This document shows positions 10,840 to 22,966 of a stretch of DNA of 64,000 nucleotides, in pieces (the first letter of the stretch is position 1; each line of letters starts with the position of its first letter). The notes below the pieces were generated by a model. That model ran no database searches and was not told the DNA's origin. It saw only the letters and a program-made list of their open reading frames with translations. The stretch comes from Siphonodentalium dalli (lineage: Eukaryota; Mollusca; Scaphopoda; Gadilida; Siphonodentaliidae). The stretch is from positions 120,486,723 to 120,550,722 of the forward strand of contig CP136063.1 of assembly GCA_032622095.1 (NCBI GenBank), read 5' to 3'. The position numbers and the translations under genes are program-made.

Positions 10840-12059
10840 CTGTGGAAACAAAAAGACATCTAGCTGAATGGTAAACAAAAATAGGACACTTAGGCCAAAA
10901 CAAAAAAGGTTTTGGTTCTCAGGCCCCGCCGCATTGAATAAAAAGGGCCGCATTTTTATTTTTATTTTATCAACATGTCCATATAGTAGATATGTGTTGA
11001 ATATTAGTGTGCATTGAGCTCTAACATGTAATGTGTTAAAAAGTGACTTGCAGGCTTACAACATGAAGTAGATGACTACAATTAAGAAAATGATTAGCTG
11101 ATCCTCATGCTCTTCTTACAATTAGTCATTGTGAACAACTTACACTAATTGTAACTTTATACAATTGAAAGGCACCGGACTAAATTCAGGATCACATATT
11201 AGAATGGGGAGGTATCAGTTTTTAGACAACAATAACAGTAGTTAATGTCAGGGGCATTATATAATGTTAGGTAATCCCAGTCATACACTGGTAGTACAAT
11301 GTCATTTTTATATAAGACTAAAAGAGTTTATATGCATAACAGTTCCCTCTACATTTCTGGTTATTACTAGACAGAGGAAGGTATCTTTCTCCATGCTTAC
11401 TATGCGCAGAAAAAAATAAAAAATAAAAAATAAAAATAAAACCCTCCCTCCCTCATTGATTTGAAAAAAAAATTGCCCAAGAACCAAAACACTTTTTTTT
11501 GGCCTTATATGACATTTTGTAAAATCAGGAGAAAGCAAAAATATTGACCACTTCAAGAAATTATAATCAGGTCTTTAGATTGGTGGAATTTAGACAAATC
11601 AGGGTAGACCACAGAGAAAATATTGAAATTTAGATGAAAACAGCTAGATAGTAATCTAGCAAAATGCAAAACATGGTAGGCCCTACGTCTCCATGTCAGC
11701 CCTAGGTGACCTTGGCTTGGTCAGCATTACCTTTTATTTTGATTGAGAACTGTTACAGTCTTGAAAAGAGTAATTGATCCAACATGTTATGAAAAAACAT
11801 TCTACTGAAATGGAGATAAGCAAGAGTAAGAGGTTTTAATTAATTTAATGGATGGATGAAACTGATGTTCAAGATACTAAATGCATTGATTGTTTGTTTA
11901 GTTGGGGTTTAACGTCAATTTAACTGTTAGGTCATATCACGATGAGCCCAATGCACTGAAGACAATACTGTTGTCCAATATTTTCATAATGCACATCACG
12001 CAGTGTCTGGAAATATGTTTCCAAAGGAGTCCAAAATTTGCTAAAAATCAACGCATGAT
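10840..12059. other. Intron sequence with a mollusc-type short repeat
   Basis: No exon recognised. 11888-11917 reads 'TTGTTTGTTTAGTTGGGG' followed by TTTAACGTC, a sequence I associate with dispersed molluscan repeats (recall, not a search). Poly-A/T tracts occur near 11410-11500. Confidence 0.4.
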
Positions 12060-12180
12060 ATGAGTGAGGGTTCTGATGTAATGTGATATTATTAATGGTT
12101 TTGATGTATTGTGATATTAGTGAGGGTTCTGATGTAATGTGATATTATGAATGGTTTTTATGGAGTGTGCTATGAGTGAT
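12060..12180. repeat. Degenerate 28-bp units related to the 38-bp satellite
   Basis: Four units of 28 bp, each starting GGTT(C/T)TGATGTA or a variant and ending in TGAG/TAAT/GAAT. They share the core 'GGTTTTGATGTA-TGTGATAT' with the main array but lack 10 bp. They look like the old, eroded edge of the array, cut off by unrelated sequence at 12181-12884. Confidence 0.75.
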
Positions 12181-12919
12181 GGTATTGTTGCAGATCTGTT
12201 TACTTTCCTGATTTTGGTGGGAGTCTCCCGATTTTGTGTCATTTCTCCTGTGCTCCCGATCAGGAAACGAAATCTCTAGATTCAAAAGATAAAACCAAAA
12301 TTAGCCGACGGCTGTAGCAAGAGATAAGCTATGCACGCTATAGTGTTACAAATCAATTAAGAAAATATCGTCTGTGAGTCAAACAGTGACAAAATGTTGA
12401 CACTAGGTTGACTCTCTTTTGTTTAACAGCATTGAGTAAGTAAATGTGGGCTTCAATGTCCAGGCAAGGATTATAATATACCAAACAAGAAGCCTCTCTT
12501 TTGGACCACACTTAATAAAGTGTTGGTTTCTGCTCGCCCCGACTGACTGCTTTAAAAACCACCGACTGGAAATATTATATTTCCGATTCAAACTTGTTTG
12601 TTTTTTTAATGTAGGTGAAAGTTCCGTTTCCGTTTGGTATTCTGTATTTTGTATACACAATATTAGAATGCAAATCGAGCGGACATTACTATCATTACGT
12701 ACTCTCTTTAAATTGACCGATGTTACCTGATGCTACTAAATATATTTGGCAACAAAATTATCCGAGAGCACCATTTTATAGTGTACAAATATAGTTTTAA
12801 TCATTTTTTATTGCCTTGTTTGAAATAAAATCCAAAACAGAATATCGTAATTGATTCCCAATGATATTCTGTGATTTTAGAGACGTGTGATGTAGTGTGA
12901 TGTAATGATATATTAGTAA
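12181..12919. other. Unassigned sequence ending in one satellite unit
   Basis: Mostly anonymous. About 12198-12265 has a small inverted pair around 'CTCCCGAT'. 12885-12919 is one clean 38-bp satellite unit, showing that the array once reached this point before the TIR element landed beside it. Confidence 0.5.
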
Positions 12920-13982
12920 GGCCAAAGCGAAAAATAGGTGTGTTTCCACTCCCATCCATAAAAAAAACAGGGGCGGGGGGGGGGTGGCTTTTCACTTAAT
13001 TTTTTTTTTTTCACTTTATTTTTTCGCGGGGAAATTAAAATATCATATTTGTGCTATCTTTCTAATAATTATGTCATTTATGAACTTATTGTGAAGGCTA
13101 ACAATGTATGTACTGAATTTCAGTGCCTTGTATTTAATCTACATGTGCAAATTGTACATATGTTCATTAATATTCAATAAAACAACTAGTTTCAATATTT
13201 ACAACAGTGTAGAATAACTTTCCACATAATTGGGCGTCAAGGCCTTTGGGGTGATTCTTTTCATAGACTTGAAAAAAGGTGTTGCAGTGGGGAACCTTTG
13301 TTTCTGCCTTGCGCCATGTGTATGCATTTAAAAAACTTAAGTGCCAACACGCTGCTGGCACTTGTTTGGGACGACATGTTGACACTATTTCCCGGATGTT
13401 GGCAAAATTGTTTTAGATCTTCCGGTAAATATACACTCCGGCTTCCGTTCGGTAAATTACCGTAGGCCTATATCATCCGGTTGTTACAGTCCGTTCTTTT
13501 CAGACACCGTTGGAAGTTTTGGGACAGATGTATTCTTTGCGATTGCGTTCGCGTAAATATTGTGTAGCATTATTTTGCCGGTATATTTGGGCATGTCGTT
13601 AGTTGACGTACATTAATAATGCGGTCATAAACTCATCACCCTAATGCCGCCATGGAGCTTCATTTTACAGTGTGTCTGAAAACCACGTGCGCGTTTGTTT
13701 TTGTTTACAATCTGTTGCTACATGTATATCGGTCACAACACGGAATTTTATTGTCAGTGGGTCGATTTAATAACCAAATAAGAAGACAATTTTAGTATGC
13801 TTGTTTATGTGAGAGGTCTATATATAACAATATAAATAGTGTAGTATTAATTCACGTGGAAATAGTAAATACATCGTATTTTATTTTTCGGGATTTGTAA
13901 AATAAATAAAGTGAGTTTCGTCGGGGGGTTTTGAGGTGGGGCGGGCGGGGGAGTGGAAACATGCCTATTTTTCGCTTTGGCC
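12920..13982. mobile_element. 1,063-bp Harbinger-like TIR element inside the satellite
   Basis: Terminal inverted repeats of about 34 bp ('GGCCAAAGCGAAAAATAGG' at the left, inverted at the right, then 'TGTTTCCACTCCC') with two mismatches. TAA is duplicated at 12917-12919 and 13983-13985. A 3-bp TWA duplication and G-rich ends are typical of PIF/Harbinger. Satellite sequence lies directly on both sides. Poly-G runs sit just inside each TIR. No ORF, so it is non-autonomous. Confidence 0.85.
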
Positions 13983-16900
13983 TAATGGTTTTGATGTAGT
14001 GTGATATGAATGATGGTTTTGATGTAATGATATTAGTAATGGTTTTGATGTAGTGTGATGTAATGATATTTTAGTAAAGGTTTTGATGTAGTGTGATGTA
14101 ATGATATATTAGTAATGGTTTTGATGTAATGTGATGTAATGATATATTAGTAATGGTTTTGATGTAGTGTGATATGAATGATGGTTTTGATGTAATGATA
14201 TATTAGTAATGGTTTTGATGTAGTGTGGTGTAATGATATATTAGTAATGGTTTTGATGTAGTGTGATATGAATGATGGTTTTGATGTAATGATATATTAG
14301 TAATAGTTTTGATGTAGTGTGATGTAATGATATTTTAGTAAAGGTTTTGATGTAGTGTGGTGTAATGATATATTAGTAATGGTTTTGATGTAGTGTGGTG
14401 TAATGATATATTAGTAATGGTTTTGATGTAGTGTGATGTAATGATATATTAGTAATGGTTTTGATGTAGTGTGATGTAATGATATATTAGTAATGGTTTT
14501 GATGTAGTGTGATGTACTGATATATTAGTAATGGTTTTGATGTAGTGTGATGTAATGATATATTAGTAATGGTTTTGATGTAGTGTGATATATTGATATA
14601 TTAGTAATGGTTTAGATGTAGTGTGGTGTAATGATATATTAGTAATGGTTTTGATGTAGTGTGATGTAATGATGGTTTTGATGTAATGATATATTAGTAA
14701 TGGTTTTGATGTAGTGTGATGTAATGATATATTAGTAATGGTTTTGATGTAGTGTGGTGTAATGATATATTAGTAAAGGTTTTGATGTAATGTGATGTAA
14801 TGATATATTAGTAATGGTTTTGATGTAGTGTGATGTAATGATATATTAGTAATGGTTTTGATGTAGTGTGATGTAATGATATATTAGTAATGGTTTTGAT
14901 GTAATGATATATTAGTAATGGTTTTGATGTAGTGTGATGTAATGATATATTAGTAATGGTTTTGATGTAGTGTGATGTAAGGATATATTAGTAATGGTTT
15001 TGATGTAGTGTGATGTAATGATATATTAGTAATGGTTTTGATGTAATGTGATGTAGTGATACATTAGTAATGGTTTTGATGTAGTGTGATGTAATGATAT
15101 ATTAGTAATGGTTTTGATGTAGTGTGATGTAATGATATATTAGTAATGGATTTTATGTAGTGTGATGTAATGATATATTAGTAAAGGTTTTGATGTAGTG
15201 TGATGTAATGATATAGTAGTAATGGTTTTGATGTAGTGTGATGTAGTGATATATTAGTAATGGTTTTGATGTAGTGTGATGTAATGATATATTATTAATG
15301 GTTTTGATGTAGTGTGATGTAATGATATATTAGTAATGGTTTTGATGTAGTGTGATGTATTGATATATTAGTAATGGTTTTGATGTAGTGTGATGTAATG
15401 ATATATTAGTAATGGTTTTGATGTAGTGTGATGTACTGATATATTAGTAATGGTTTTGATGTAGTGTGGTGTAATGATATATTAGTAATGGTTTTGAATG
15501 TAATGTGATATGGATGCTTTTGATGTAATGATATATTAGTAATGGATTTGATGTAATGCGACATGAATGATGGTTTTGATGTAGTGTGATGTAGTGATAT
15601 ATTAGTAAAGGTTTTGATGTAGTGTGATGTGATGATATATTAGTAATGGTTTTGATGTAGTGTGATATGAATGATGGTTTTGATGTAATGATATATTAGT
15701 AATGGTTTTGATGTAGTGTGATGTAATGATATATTAGTAATGGTTTTGATGTAGTGTGATGTAATGATATATTAGTAAAGGTTTTGATGTAGTGTGATGT
15801 AATGATATAATAGTAATGGTTTTGATGTAGTGTGATGTAATGATATATTAGTAATTGTTTTGATGTAGTGTGGTGTAATGATATATTAGTAATTGTTTTG
15901 ATGTAGTGTGGTGTAATGATATATTAGTAATGGTTCTGCTGTAGTGTGATGTAATGATATATTAGTAAAGGTTTTGATGTAGTGTGGTGTAATGATATAT
16001 TAGTAAAGGTTTTGATGTAGTGTGATGTAGTGATATATTAGTAATGGTTTTGATGTAGTGTGATGTAATGATATATTAGTAATGGTTTTGAAGTAGTGTG
16101 ATGTAATGATATATTAGTAATGGTTTTGATGTAGTGTGATGTAATGATATATTAGTAATGGTTTTGAAGTAGTGTGATGTAATGATATATTAGTAATGGT
16201 TTTGATGTAGTGTGATGTAATGATATATTAGTAAAGGTTTTGAAGTAGTGTGATGTAGTGATATATTAGTAAAGGTTTTGATGTAGTGTGATGTAATGAT
16301 ATATTAGTAATTGTTTTGATGTAGTGTGGTGTAATGATATATTAGTAATTGTTTTGATGTAGTGTGGTGTAATGATATATTAGTAATGGTTCTGCTGTAG
16401 TGTGATGTAATGATATATTAGTAAAGGTTTTGATGTAGTGTGGTGTAATGATATATTAGTAAAGGTTTTGATGTAGTGTGATGTAGTGATATATTAGTAA
16501 TGGTTTTGATGTAGTGTGATGTAATGATATATTAGTAATGGTTTTGAAGTAGTGTGATGTAATGATATATTAGTAATGGTTTTGATATAGTGTGATGTAA
16601 TGATATATTAGTAATGGTTTTGAAGTAGTGTGATGTAATGATATATTAGTAATGGTTTTGAAGTAGTGTGATGTAATGATATATTAGTAATGGTTTTGAT
16701 GTAGTGTGATGTAATGATATATTAGTAATGGTTTTGAAGTAGTGTGATGTAATGATATATTAGTAATGGTTTTGATGTAGTGTGATGTAATGATATATTA
16801 GTAAAGGTTTTGAAGTAGTGTGATGTAGTGATATATTAGTAATGGTTTTGATGTAGTGTGGTGTAATGATATATTAGTAATGGTTTTGATGTAGTGTGGT

Positions 16901-19672
16901 GTAATGATATATTAGTAATGGTTTTGATGTAGTGTGATGTAATGATATATTAGTAATGGTTTTGATGTAATGATATATTAGTAATGGTTTTGATGTAGTG
17001 TGATGTAATGATATATTAGTAATGGTTTTGATGTAGTGTGATGTAAGGATATATTAGTAATGGTTTTGATGTAGTGTGATGTAATGATATATTAGTAATG
17101 GTTTTGATGTAATGTGATGTAGTGATACATTAGTAATGGTTTTGATGTAGTGTGATGTAATGATATATTAGTAATGGTTTTGATGTAGTGTGATGTAATG
17201 ATATATTAGTAATGGATTTTATGTAGTGTGATGTAATGATATATTAGTAAAGGTTTTGATGTAGTGTGATGTAATGATATAGTAGTAATGGTTTTGATGT
17301 AGTGTGATGTAGTGATATATTAGTAATGGTTTTGATGTAGTGTGATGTAATGATATATTATTAATGGTTTTGATGTAGTGTGATGTAATGATATATTAGT
17401 AATGGTTTTGATGTAGTGTGATGTAATGATATATTAGTAATGGTTTTGATGTAGTGTGATATATTGATATATTAGTAATGGTTTTGATGTAGTGTGATGT
17501 AATGATATATTAGTAATGGTTTTGATGTAGTGTGATGTACTGATATATTAGTAATGGTTTTGATGTAGTGTGGTGTAATGATATATTAGTAATGGTTTTG
17601 AATGTAATGTGATATGGATGCTTTTGATGTAATGATATATTAGTAATGGATTTGATGTAATGCGACATGAATGATGGTTTTGATGTAGTGTGATGTAGTG
17701 ATATATTAGTAAAGGTTTTGATGTAGTGTGATGTGATGATATATTAGTAATGGTTTTGATGTAGTGTGATATGAATGATGGTTTTGATGTAATGATATAT
17801 TAGTAATGGTTTTGATGTAGTGTGATGTAATGATATATTAGTAATGGTTTTGATGTAGTGTGATGTAATGATATATTAGTAAAGGTTTTGATGTAGTGTG
17901 ATGTAATGATATAATAGTAATGGTTTTGATGTAGTGTGATGTAATGATATATTAGTAATTGTTTTGATGTAGTGTGGTGTAATGATATATTAGTAATTGT
18001 TTTGATGTAGTGTGGTGTAATGATATATTAGTAATGGTTCTGCTGTAGTGTGATGTAATGATATATTAGTAAAGGTTTTGATGTAGTGTGGTGTAATGAT
18101 ATATTAGTAAAGGTTTTGATGTAGTGTGATGTAGTGATATATTAGTAATGGTTTTGATGTAGTGTGATGTAATGATATATTAGTAATGGTTTTGAAGTAG
18201 TGTGATGTAATGATATATTAGTAATGGTTTTGATGTAGTGTGATGTAATGATATATTAGTAATGGTTTTGAAGTAGTGTGATGTAATGATATATTAGTAA
18301 TGGTTTTGATGTAGTGTGATGTAATGATATATTAGTAAAGGTTTTGAAGTAGTGTGATGTAGTGATATATTAGTAAAGGTTTTGATGTAGTGTGATGTAA
18401 TGATATATTAGTAATTGTTTTGATGTAGTGTGGTGTAATGATATATTAGTAATTGTTTTGATGTAGTGTGGTGTAATGATATATTAGTAATGGTTCTGCT
18501 GTAGTGTGATGTAATGATATATTAGTAAAGGTTTTGATGTAGTGTGGTGTAATGATATATTAGTAAAGGTTTTGATGTAGTGTGATGTAGTGATATATTA
18601 GTAATGGTTTTGATGTAGTGTGATGTAATGATATATTAGTAATGGTTTTGAAGTAGTGTGATGTAATGATATATTAGTAATGGTTTTGATGTAGTGTGAT
18701 GTAATGATATATTAGTAATGGTTTTGAAGTAGTGTGATGTAATGATATATTAGTAATGGTTTTGAAGTAGTGTGATGTAATGATATATTAGTAATGGTTT
18801 TGATGTAGTGTGATGTAATGATATATTAGTAATGGTTTTGAAGTAGTGTGATGTAATGATATATTAGTAATGGTTTTGATGTAGTGTGATGTAATGATAT
18901 ATTAGTAAAGGTTTTGAAGTAGTGTGATGTAGTGATATATTAGTAATGGTTTTGATGTAGTGTGGTGTAATGATATATTAGTAATGGTTTTGATGTAGTG
19001 TGGTGTAATGATATATTAGTAATGGTTTTGATGTAGTGTGATGTAGTGATATATTAGTAATGGTTTTGATGTAGTGTGATGTAGTGATATATTAGTAATG
19101 GTTTTGATGTAGTGTGGTGTAATTATATATTAGTAATGGTTTTGATGTAGTGTGGGGTAATGATATATTAGTAATGGTTTTGATGTAGTGTGGTGTAATG
19201 ATATATTAGTAAAGGTTTTGATGTAGTGTGATGTAATGATATATTAGTAAAGGTTTTGATGTAGTGTGATGTAGTGATATATTAGTAATGGTTTTGATGT
19301 AGTGTGGTGTAATGATATATTAGTAATGGTTTTGATGTAGTGTGGTGTAATGATATATTAGTAATGGTTTTGATGTAGTGTGATGTAGTGATATATTAGT
19401 AATGGTTTTGATGTAGTGTGATGTAGTGATATATTAGTAATGGTTTTGATGTAGTGTGGTGTAATTATATATTAGTAATGGTTTTGATGTAGTGTGGGGT
19501 AATGATATATTAGTAATGGTTTTGATGTAGTGTGGTGTAATGATATATTAGTAAAGGTTTTGATGTAGTGTGGTGTAATGATATATTAGTAATGGTTTTG
19601 ATGTAGTGTGGTGTAATGATATATTAGTAAAGGTTTTGAATGTAGTGTGATATGAATGATGGTTTTGATGTA
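13983..19672. repeat. 38-bp minisatellite, ~5.7 kb, with higher-order repeats
   Basis: The unit is GGTTTTGATGTAGTGTGATG followed by TAATGATATATTAGTAAT (38 bp), about 150 copies. Some units are 28 bp, lacking one or the other 10-bp segment. Marker variants reveal nested duplications. 'GGTTCTGCTG' at 15932, 16388, 18036 and 18492 gives 456 bp (12 units) and 2,104 bp. 'TGTGGGGTAA' at 19154 and 19496 gives 342 bp (9 units, measured on GGGGT). The array runs to within 5-10 bp of the UTP3 splice donor at 19676. It is intronic and non-coding. Confidence 0.97.
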
Positions 19673-19676
19673 CTAC

Positions 19677-19794
19677 CTTCTGTTTCTTGGGTTTAATCTC
19701 TTCATCATTCAAGTCACTATCAGAGCTGTCAGCTACCAATTCACTCAACTTCTTCTTATCTCCAGTCTTCTTCATAACTCGTGTTAGCTGTCGT
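19677..19794 (-). CDS. UTP3: UTP3 internal exon (lysine-rich, acidic linker)
   Basis: Acceptor 'attcag' ends at 19795 and donor 'CAGAAG|GTAGTA' starts at 19676. The exon is 118 nt: one base completing Lys, then 39 codons. The peptide contains RQLTRVMKKTGDKKK and the acidic run ADSSDSDLNDEE before IKPKKQK. This variable linker is recognised mainly by exact phase continuity with its neighbours and its acidic/lysine character. The intron that follows passes within a few bases into the 38-bp satellite: 'TACATCAAAACC' begins at intron position 5. Confidence 0.82.
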
Positions 19795-22613
19795 CTGAAT
19801 GAAAGAATGAAACAGATGCAGAAACTAGACATAGAATGACTCCCATCAATTGTACACAAACTTACTTTAAACAATTTCCATTCTTAAAGCAACATAGCCA
19901 AAAATATGGGGATCAGGAATATGAAGTAGACTAGAATTTCATGAGAAATCATGACAAAATATCATATAAGTAAATGCAATGACATGTAACATGCAGCATA
20001 GCAACAAAATGTTCCTTTGTGCACAGGGGGGGTCGGAAAAAAATTTCAGGCACGTATGGCATTTTTTCCCTTTCGATCATTTTTTTTACCCACCCACCCC
20101 CACCGCCAAATTTTTTCCGTTTTCAGCAGTATTTTCCGACCATTTTTTGACACCCACCCCAGGGGGGGGGGCCGAATTTTTTTTACGAGACATCAGGTGG
20201 GGGGGGGGGGGGTGGGTGGGTACCCGAGGCCGGAAACAGTTTTTGACCACCTTTTTTGCATTTTTTTTTCATTGACATATTTTCAACTGTTTTAAACATA
20301 TTTGTTTATTTGTAATACATTCAATATTGTTATAATCACCCCCATAAGTTGATATTAAATGGAAAAATAGTGAATATTGTGGGGGTGGGTCCCAAAATGT
20401 TCATTGATTTTTTCTTGCGCGCAATTTTTTTTTATTGTGTCTGTTTCAGCTTGCTTGGCAATTTTTATATTGAAAATTGTCTAGTTCACGGTGTAGATCA
20501 ATAACAAAAATACCTCAGATAGCTCTAGGGTAGGGTGAACTTAATGCAGTCTGACAATATCAGCTAACAACTCATGACAGAATATTACAATAATTCTTAT
20601 ACTTTACTCATACAGTTAGTTGATGCATGAGTGTAATGTATGAACTAAATATTTGTATCAGTGTTTGTATACTAAATTGAATTTTAAATATACTTTTGTC
20701 AAATAATTATTTGAATTGTCAAATTATTTGTTTCAGTGTTGTTGACAACCATCAATAAGTAAATAAGTAGACATGAAATAAAGTCTTAATAACATTTATT
20801 GAAAGAAACAAAAATATAACCTTCCTTGGATAGTCTTCCGAAAAGTATAAAAATATTATTTAAATAGATGTGAAGAGGGGCCAGGACACATTACCGTTTT
20901 GTTCACTTGTAATTATTATATCCCATAATTACTTGCATATACTAGTACTGTATACACCCGTCAGTAAGCCCATCCTCGTGAGTAAGCCCAGTCTGGGTTT
21001 TTTGCCCTCAAACAAACATGGGGGGGGGGGGGGGGTCCTCGTGGATAAGCCCACCCCCAATTTTCAGCATTTGGGAGGTAAGTACAATCATGTCCTGCTA
21101 TTCTGTGGCCGAGAAGAATCTCCAGTACAGTGCATTGAATAGATGAACGACGATCACAAATGACAGATACTCGTTTTATTTGTACGTACTGTGTTATGAA
21201 AATAAAACAAAATTAAAAATATATGTTGCTTTTGTTATTATTTATTATTTATATATTATAAATCTTAGGCCTATATGTTAGACAGATTATTCCCATAATA
21301 TTCCCATCTTAGTTGTTGGATATATCAAAGGAGTATCAAACAAATAACATCAAAGGGTGCCGCACACGTTTTTCACGCCTCTCGCGGAGTGAACCCAATG
21401 AGATGTAAGTGAATCCAATGGGATGCTATGTAATGACTGTGTGTTTTTACAGGATCGTTTGATTCTGCAGATGCAAGGATCATAAATAACAGGATGGCTC
21501 ACCCAATCATATTTGTGTAATCGTCTTGGTAGAGTTATCGATCCTCCTGGTAGGACAGGCGCCGTATTTGAAATGGTAAATACACGAGGAATACAGAAAT
21601 CGAATGAATGTTTTTTTGTATCAAATGACTCACCGGCCACCTAGAGCCTGTAGAGGTAAACTGAAGTGATCTATATATTCACCGAGTATTAATCTTGGTG
21701 ATTGTTACGTTTATTTAATTTTAATAACGGTTGTTGACATTATTCTAATTTATTTTAATCGGTCTGTCAGTGTCAAATTCCGACGAATACGACTACGAGT
21801 GAATGGAAATACTAGTACATCGTTTTTGGTCAACATTCTCAACCAAAACCAAGGAAAACTACCCAGCCACTTTTATAACTGAGAAAATACGTCGTTTATA
21901 TTCAATCCTTGCGTACTACAGTTGTTATTTTTGTTTTGTTGCAACTTTTAAAGAATGTTTTTAACTTTTATTTTTGTTTACATTTTTACGTTGTCTTTAA
22001 ATTTGTCTGCAGTCTGTGTCAGCGTGTGTGTGGGCGCAGTGTGCCTGCATATATGGCACTGTGACTATTGGTTTAGTACATGGAAATTTTAAATTCGTCC
22101 TTTCACTTTTTATCTTATTTGTAGAACTCATCTATTGGGATCACAAATCTGAAAACCTTTTTTTTTCAGTTTAGTTAATAGGCTAATTATTGTTTGAGTT
22201 ATAGACATTTTTGTACCTAAAAAAAAATATCATCAAATTCAGATGGACACTCCATTTGTATTTATTCAACCTGAATCTTCCACTTTTACATGGTAGTGTT
22301 CCCCAAATCAACACAATTCATATTATCTGCATGCAGTTGCAATAGAGCATTTCTAAAGTTATGTGTTCAATTGTCCAATCAGAAATATTAGGCCATGTCA
22401 AATTATATGGTGATATTCTCAGCTGTTGAACATGCCCCCCCCCCCCCCCCCAAATATGTTGATTCTTTCATGCAGTACAGCCTACCGGTATGGTCAACTT
22501 AGTCAAATTTGTCATTGTTACATGGGCATATCGCATTAATAGGAAATGTCATATTTGATATCTTGTAACTCAGTCAGTATATTCATCCCCTCACACCTTG
22601 ATATTTGCACAAC
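19795..22613. other. Intron sequence with long G and C homopolymers
   Basis: No exon recognised. 20010-20280 is a block of alternating poly-T and poly-G/poly-C runs. 21018-21034 is another G run and 22434-22450 a C run. The minus-strand frame at 21350-21640 starts at GTG, has no domain and is not called. Confidence 0.5.
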
Positions 22614-22966
22614 ATGATATTTTTAAAAATATAATATATATTTCCTTAAAGAAAGCCTGAACACTGAACTATATGGATAGATGTCCTGCGTTTGTAAACC
22701 ATAGCAGAAAAGGGGTTAACTTTTTGGTCGCCTACGGTCACTCACGGTCTTCACTCTTCAGTGGCTTGCCTCGGAATCAGTCACGCATGCGCAGTCCCAA
22801 TATAATTCACTGTACAGATTGAATTAGCCAGTTTATTTTCAACTCAATCAGAAGATTGGCGAGTCGCGGGGTTGGGAATGGCACCGCCATGGGAGGGCCC
22901 TATGATAATTCAGTGTTCAGGCTTTCTTTAAGGAAATATATATTATATTTTTAAAAATATCATATT
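22614..22966. mobile_element. ~350-bp MITE with ~53-bp TIRs
   Basis: Inverted ends run from 'GATATTTTTAAAAATATAAT' through 'ATATATTTCC' and 'TTAAAGAAAGCCTGAACACT' and are repeated inverted at 22910-22966. The interior 22668-22850 matches, inverted, the right subterminal region of the neighbouring 4.25-kb element (27000-27171), so the MITE looks like a deletion derivative of that family. Confidence 0.8.

Noticed and set aside
13983-19672. Regularly spaced repeats resembling a CRISPR array
   Set aside because: Units are directly adjacent with no unique spacers, and the surrounding gene structure is eukaryotic.
19979-20295. Plus-strand frames rich in Gly and Phe
   Set aside because: Produced by poly-G, poly-C and poly-T runs.
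21350-21640. Minus-strand 96-codon frame
   Set aside because: Begins at GTG, has no domain, no splice-site support and no neighbours.
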